NCBI GenBank assembly: GCA_963698265.1
Contig: CAVOQC010000004.1
Location: 434,001-498,000, forward strand
Source of the DNA: FEB-7 sp963698265
Lineage (GTDB): Bacteria; Pseudomonadota; Gammaproteobacteria; Burkholderiales; Usitatibacteraceae
Length of the DNA stretch: 64,000 nucleotides
Direction of reading: 5' to 3'
How positions within the stretch are numbered: the stretch's first letter is position 1; each line of letters starts with the position of its first letter. This document shows positions 60,455 to 64,000 of the stretch, in pieces. A program made the translations under genes and the position numbers. A model generated the notes under the pieces. The model saw nothing but the letters and a program-made list of their open reading frames with translations, did no database searches and had not been told where the DNA came from.

Positions 60455-60483
60455 TTGCATCGCGCCGGGTCCGCCGGTATAAT
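60455..60483 (+). promoter_or_regulatory. Sigma70 promoter of the tRNA-Ala/tRNA-Glu unit
   Basis: TTGCAT (60455-60460), 17-bp spacer, TATAAT (60478-60483), 13 nt before the mature tRNA-Ala 5' end. Near-consensus. Confidence 0.8.
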
Positions 60484-60496
60484 CGCCGACTCGGTT

Positions 60497-60572
<76 letters not shown>

Positions 60573-60591
60573 AACGAGTTCGACGGGAACT

Positions 60592-60614
60592 GGAAGCCGC
60601 CAGGCTTCCTTTTT
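60592..60614 (+). terminator. Terminator-like hairpin between tRNA-Ala and tRNA-Glu
   Basis: Perfect 7-bp stem GGAAGCC / GGCTTCC (4-nt loop) followed at once by TTTTT, ending 3 nt before the mature 5' end of tRNA-Glu. No promoter fits in the 45-bp gap, so tRNA-Glu must depend on readthrough. May also be a processing signal. Confidence 0.7.
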
Positions 60615-60617
60615 CTT

Positions 60618-60693
60618 GTCCCCATCGTCTAGAGGCCTAGGACACCGCCCTTTCACGGCGATAACCGGGGTTCGAATCCCCGTGGGGACGCCA
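60618..60693 (+). tRNA. tRNA-Glu(TTC)
   Basis: 76 nt with encoded CCA. Acceptor GTCCCCA / TGGGGAC, anticodon loop CTTTCAC with TTC at 34-36, T-arm CGGGGTTCGAATCCCCG. Close downstream of gltX, the synthetase that charges it. Confidence 0.97.
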
Positions 60694-60732
60694 CCATGAA
60701 AAAAGCCCGCCTCGTGCGGGCTTTTTTCATGG
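60694..60732 (+). terminator. Rho-independent terminator after tRNA-Glu
   Basis: Begins on the base after the tRNA-Glu CCA: perfect 17-bp stem containing AAAAAAGCCCGC and GCGGGCTTTTTT around a CTCGT loop, with the T-run inside the outer stem. Works in either direction. Confidence 0.92.
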
Positions 60733-60825
60733 AGTGGCAGGGGGAGGTCGCCAACATCCGGGAGTAGGGTGCCCCCGGCGCAAGCAGCGCCTTCCCGTCC
60801 GCGATATCCTCTGTCCTTCGCTGCA

Positions 60826-62808
60826 ATGCCCCCAGCCCGCCCCCTTCGCGTGGACGAATCCCAAAACGCCGCGAGCACCCCGCGCGAGCACGCCGACGTC
60901 TCCAGTCGCCTCGCCCAGGTGCTCGAGGGCCTGGACCATCTCGAGGCGGGTCTCGTGTTCTACGGCGCGGACGACCGGGTGCTCTTCTGCAACCGGCGCT
61001 TCCGCGAGATCTACCCGGCGGTGGCCGAACTGCTCGTGCCCGGCGCCGACTACGCCGACATCGCCCGCGCGCACCATCGCCGCTGTCTGCAGGGAAGCTA
61101 CCCGCTGTGCGAGGACGACTACGTGCGCGCGCGCGTCGAGCAGCACGCCCATCCCGACGACGGCGACTACGAATACCGGGACGAGAACGGCAAGTGGCTG
61201 CTCGTCTCGGACCGCAAGACGGCCGACGGCTGCGTGATCGGCCTGCGGGTCGACATCACCGCGCGCAAGCTGGCCGAGCAGGCCCTGCTGGCGAGCGAGG
61301 AGCGCCACCAGCTCGCGCTCGCCGCGGGCCGGCTGGTGGCGTGGGAATGGTCCGTGGGCGACGCGCACATCGGCTGGGGCGAGCGCAACGAGCAGATCCG
61401 GGGGCCGCTTCCGCCCGGCGTGGCCGATTACCCCGACTTCCGCGACATGGTCCATACCGGCGACCGCGAACGCTACCTCGCGACGGGCCGACGCGCGTTC
61501 GAGGAGATCGGGCCCTACCGCTGCGAGTTCCGGGTGGTGTGGCTCGACGATTCCGTGCACACGATCAAGGCCCAGGGCGTGGTGCGGCGCGGCACTCCCG
61601 GGGAGCGCGACCGCATCTTCGGCATCTCCCAGGACATCACCGACCGAGTCGCCGCCGGCGAAGCGCTGCGCGAGAGCGAGGCGCGTTACCGCACGCTCCT
61701 CGAGACCACTACCGACGCGGTCATCATGGTCGACGACACCGACACGATCCGTTACGCGAACGCGGCGGTGGAGGCGCTATTCGGCTGGACCCCCGCGGAA
61801 CTCGACGGCGGCGAACTCTCGATCCTGCAGCCCGAGCGGTTGCGCGAGGCGCACGGCGCCGGCGTGCGGCGTGCGTTTTCCACCGGCGTGCGGCGCCTGA
61901 ACTGGCGCGCCGCGGAGGCGACCGGATTGCACCGCGACGGGCGCGAGTTCCCCATCGAGCTGTCCTTCAGCCTCACCCGGCTCGGCGGCCGGCGCTACCT
62001 CGTCGGGTTTGTGCGCGACATCGAGATCCGCAAGCGGGCCGAGCGGGAACTCCTGGAGATGAACGCCACGCTCGAGTCCCGCGTGCAGGAGCGCACCGCC
62101 GAGCTCTCCGCGGTCAACCGCGAGCTTGAGTCGTTCTCCTACACCGTGGCCCACGACCTGCGCGCGCCGCTGCGGGCGATCGACGGGTTCTCGCAGGTGC
62201 TCGAGGACGAACTCGCCTCCCGGCTCGCCCCGGAGGAGCGCGGCTTCCTCAAGCGCATCCGCGCCAACACCACCGTCATGGCGCAAATGATCGACGAACT
62301 GCTCGACTTCTCCCGCATTGGCCGCGCGGAGCTGGGCCTGCGCTTGGTGGACCTGGACGGGCTCGCGCGCCTGGTGGCCGGCGAGATCTCGCCCGGCTAC
62401 GCGAACGCGTCGGTGGCATTCGGGGACCTGCCCGTGGTCGCCGCCGACCCGACGCTCATGCGCCTGGTGTTCGTGAACCTGATGGACAACGCGCTCAAGT
62501 TCTCCTCGCGCGTGGCGGAGCCGCGGGTGCGCGTGGAGGCCTCCACGGCGCCGGGCGAGGTCGTGGTGAGCATTTCCGACAACGGCGTCGGCTTCGACCC
62601 CCAGTACGCCTCGAAGCTCTTCGGCGTCTTCCAGCGCCTGCATTCCCGCGAGGAGTTCGAGGGGACGGGTATCGGGCTCGCCACGGTAGCGCGCATCGTG
62701 ACCCGCCACGGCGGGCGCATCTGGGCCGACTCCCGTCCGGGCGAGGGCGCGAGCTTCCACTTCACCGTCCCCGCGCGGTCCGGAGGGCTGGCACCGGAGC
62801 GGCCGTGA
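60826..62808 (+). CDS. Multi-PAS sensor histidine kinase
   Basis: 660 aa from ATG 60826 (MPPARPLRVDESQ), soluble. Three PAS/PAC modules (about 25-165 with LVFYGADDRVLFCNRRFREI; 165-285; 285-405 with TTDAVIMVDDTDTIRYAN), a coiled-coil linker (LEMNATLESRVQERTAELSA in part), HisKA with the phosphoacceptor in YTVAHDLRAPLRAI, and HATPase with NLMDNALKFSS and DNGVGFDP. Resembles the output half of phytochrome-type kinases. Pairs with the response regulator downstream; signal unknown. Confidence 0.92.
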   Translation: MPPARPLRVDESQNAASTPREHADVSSRLAQVLEGLDHLEAGLVFYGADDRVLFCNRRFREIYPAVAELLVPGADYADIARAHHRRCLQGSYPLCEDDYVRARVEQHAHPDDGDYEYRDENGKWLLVSDRKTADGCVIGLRVDITARKLAEQALLASEERHQLALAAGRLVAWEWSVGDAHIGWGERNEQIRGPLPPGVADYPDFRDMVHTGDRERYLATGRRAFEEIGPYRCEFRVVWLDDSVHTIKAQGVVRRGTPGERDRIFGISQDITDRVAAGEALRESEARYRTLLETTTDAVIMVDDTDTIRYANAAVEALFGWTPAELDGGELSILQPERLREAHGAGVRRAFSTGVRRLNWRAAEATGLHRDGREFPIELSFSLTRLGGRRYLVGFVRDIEIRKRAERELLEMNATLESRVQERTAELSAVNRELESFSYTVAHDLRAPLRAIDGFSQVLEDELASRLAPEERGFLKRIRANTTVMAQMIDELLDFSRIGRAELGLRLVDLDGLARLVAGEISPGYANASVAFGDLPVVAADPTLMRLVFVNLMDNALKFSSRVAEPRVRVEASTAPGEVVVSISDNGVGFDPQYASKLFGVFQRLHSREEFEGTGIGLATVARIVTRHGGRIWADSRPGEGASFHFTVPARSGGLAPERP

Positions 62809-62906
62809 GCGGCGAAGCAGGCCCGCGCGCGGTTGCAGACGTTACCGGTCACGACATGGAAGTGCTCGTCGTGACGGGGCATAATCGGCGCACTTTCGAG
62901 GAGCAG

Positions 62907-63371
62907 ATGGCGATGGTCCGGGAAGAGGAAGTCGACGTCCTTCTCGTGGAGGACAACGCGAACGATGCCGAATTCGCCCTGCGCGCGCTGCGCAAGGCGA
63001 CGGTGACGCCGCGCGTGCTGCACGTGGACGACGGCGCCCGTGCGCTCGACTACCTGTTCTGCCAGGGCGAGTTCGCGCAGCGTTCCGTGCACGCCCGACC
63101 GAGCGTGGTGCTGCTCGATCTCAAGCTGCCCAAGATCGACGGGCTCGAAGTGCTGCGCCGGCTCAAGGAAGATCCGCGCACCCGCGACATCCCGGTGGTT
63201 GTGCTCACGTCCTCCAAGGAGCCGCGCGACATCGAGGCCTGCTACCAGAACCGCGCAAACAGCTACGTCGTGAAGCCCGTGAATTTCGAGGCCTTCACGC
63301 GGGCGATGGGCGAACTCGCCCGCTACTGGATGGAGATCAACCAGGCGCCCATGCCCGGCTCCGGCAGCTAG
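62907..63371 (+). CDS. Rcp1-type single-domain response regulator
   Basis: 154 aa from ATG 62907, chosen because GAGGAG lies 4 nt upstream and the receiver (VDVLLVEDNANDAEF) begins there. A GTG at 62805 is in frame and overlaps the kinase stop (GTGA), giving 188 aa with an atypical leader. Phosphoacceptor in VVLLDLKLPKIDG, Thr/Ser in VVLTSSKEPRD, Lys in SYVVKPVNF. This extended receiver form normally accepts phosphate from phytochrome-like kinases such as the one upstream. No output domain. Confidence 0.9.
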   Translation: MAMVREEEVDVLLVEDNANDAEFALRALRKATVTPRVLHVDDGARALDYLFCQGEFAQRSVHARPSVVLLDLKLPKIDGLEVLRRLKEDPRTRDIPVVVLTSSKEPRDIEACYQNRANSYVVKPVNFEAFTRAMGELARYWMEINQAPMPGSGS

Positions 63372-63451
63372 TCCGGAGGAAGAGTGCCGGCGCAGGAAGC
63401 GCGCGGCGCGCAGTCGACCGATGCTGGACTGCGAGGGTTGCGTCGTGCCGC

Positions 63452-63511
63452 TACGACAGCCCGGGCAATGCGCACTCGCTCACCCTGTACTTCGTGAAGA
63501 CCGCGGCCAAC
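63452..63511 (+). pseudogene. Fragment resembling flagellar hook protein FlgE
   Basis: In one frame bases 63452-63511 read YDSPGNAHSLTLYFVKTAAN, close to the conserved hook-protein segment (YDSLGN...L.LYFVKT...N). Sequence on both sides does not continue the match, no start codon serves it, and no flagellar gene is adjacent. Best read as a degraded piece of a flgE-like gene; identification rests on memory of the motif. Confidence 0.45.
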
Positions 63512-63738
63512 CCCGGCGGCGGGAACTTGAGGCGCACCGCAGGGCAACACCCTTGCCGGAGGACTCCGACTCTGGGGGGATGGCCGGGGCGCGCATCGCC
63601 TGAAAACGCAGGCGGAATGGCCGCTTTCCGGTGGACGGCCCGGGAACCCCGGGGGGATACTTTCGGTCCCTGCAGGGCGCGACATTCCCCGCTGGCAGCG
63701 TGCCTTTTGGGAAATATCAATAAAATGATGAAGTTGCC

Positions 63739-63766
63739 TTGCGTTTTTGAGAAGGCACCTTAGAAT
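63739..63766 (+). promoter_or_regulatory. Sigma70 promoter of the transglycosylase-like gene
   Basis: TTGCGT (63739-63744), 16-bp spacer, TAGAAT (63761-63766). The -10 ends only 6 nt before the ATG at 63773, implying a leaderless transcript unless the true start codon is further in. Confidence 0.55.
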
Positions 63767-63772
63767 AGACCC

Positions 63773-64000
63773 ATGGTCCTCCGGTCCACCGCTGCTTTCT
63801 TCGCCGTCGTTTCGCTGCTGGCCGCCTCCGGCGCGGCGCTGCCGGCGCGCGCGGACATCTTCTCCTTCAAGGACGAGCGGGGCGTGGTGCACTTCACCAA
63901 CATCCCGAGCCTGGACCGGCGCTACAAGCTCGTTCGCCGCGAAGCGGGCTCGGGGCCGGGACCTTCACGCGCATTCATGCCGACGGAGGCCGACATCCGG
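63773..64000 (+). CDS. Exported DUF4124 protein, probable lytic transglycosylase, 3' truncated
   Basis: The first 76 residues are visible. Signal peptide to about residue 28 (LLAASGAALPARA), then DIFSFKDERGVVHFTNIP, the DUF4124-type N-terminal module that precedes SLT lytic transglycosylase domains in many betaproteobacterial proteins. The catalytic part lies beyond the window, so the enzyme call is inference. Confidence 0.65.
   Translation, partial: MVLRSTAAFFAVVSLLAASGAALPARADIFSFKDERGVVHFTNIPSLDRRYKLVRREAGSGPGPSRAFMPTEADIR

Larger units (their letters stand above)
63372..63772. other. 401-bp stretch without an intact gene
   Basis: Between the response regulator and the transglycosylase-like gene. 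Contains a short flagellar-hook-like remnant (63452-63511), then GC-rich sequence with no gene I can support, turning AT-rich from about 63710 toward the next promoter. Confidence 0.6.

Noticed and set aside
63494..63763. Small open frames in the 63.4-63.8 kb gap
   Set aside because: No Shine-Dalgarno, no recognisable domain and composition typical of noncoding high-GC sequence.

Overview
The window is a visibly GC-rich stretch of bacterial chromosome, densely packed with short intergenic gaps and many 1-4 nt stop/start overlaps. Gene content and order (cysS / TPR protein / L,D-transpeptidase / cyclophilin / lpxH; grpE-dnaK-dnaJ with sigma32-type promoters; hrcA-hemH; nadK-recN; darP-mog; glyA-nrdR-ribD-ribE-ribB-ribH-nusB-thiL-pgpA) point to a Gram-negative betaproteobacterium-like organism. 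I cannot name a genus. I see no insertion sequence, prophage, CRISPR array or replication origin.

Layout. 1-11 kb: envelope and protein-folding genes: a 5'-truncated amidinohydrolase, lpxH, a cyclophilin with two plausible starts, an L,D-transpeptidase coupled to a TPR protein, cysS, an orphan amino-acid-type binding protein, and grpE/dnaK/dnaJ with two heat-shock promoters and a strong hairpin between dnaK and dnaJ. 11-25 kb: a small membrane protein, hemH, hrcA, nadK, recN, a patatin phospholipase, a thioesterase, a carboxylesterase, mog, darP, pmbA and a TRAP transporter split into a binding protein and convergent permease genes. 25-34 kb: glyA, nrdR and a riboflavin/thiamine/phospholipid run whose genes overlap by a few bases, interrupted on the opposite strand by a cytochrome c fused to an unrecognised domain. 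34-41 kb: an orphan ParA and an oxidative-stress island (flavin disulfide reductase, peroxiredoxin-glutaredoxin hybrid, oxyR, DUF3501, Fe-S oxidoreductase, rubrerythrin). 41-47 kb: a form II carbon-monoxide-dehydrogenase-like molybdenum hydroxylase operon with its coxD/coxE maturation genes.

47-59 kb is the accessory redox region: an uncharacterised protein, an alcohol dehydrogenase, a Crp/Fnr regulator, two response regulators and a sensor kinase, a beta-CASP metallohydrolase, then an electron-transfer cluster (11-heme membrane-anchored cytochrome c, b-type cytochrome, NapC-like octaheme cytochrome and small c-type cytochromes). The b-type and NapC-like genes together carry five apparent 1-nt frameshifts. 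59-64 kb: tRNA-Val, gltX, tRNA-Ala, tRNA-Glu, a PAS sensor kinase/response regulator pair, a short flagellar-hook-like gene remnant and the start of a lytic transglycosylase-like gene.

Two regulatory themes stand out. First, two 37-bp OxyR-type operators (four tetranucleotides at 11-bp pitch) sit with identical geometry against the -35 boxes of the peroxiredoxin and rubrerythrin promoters, flanking oxyR. Second, three FNR-type dyads (TTGAy-N4-(A/G/C)TCAA) lie upstream of redox or unknown genes within 12 kb of a Crp/Fnr regulator that has an FNR-like recognition helix. All assignments come from reading the sequence; no database search was run.
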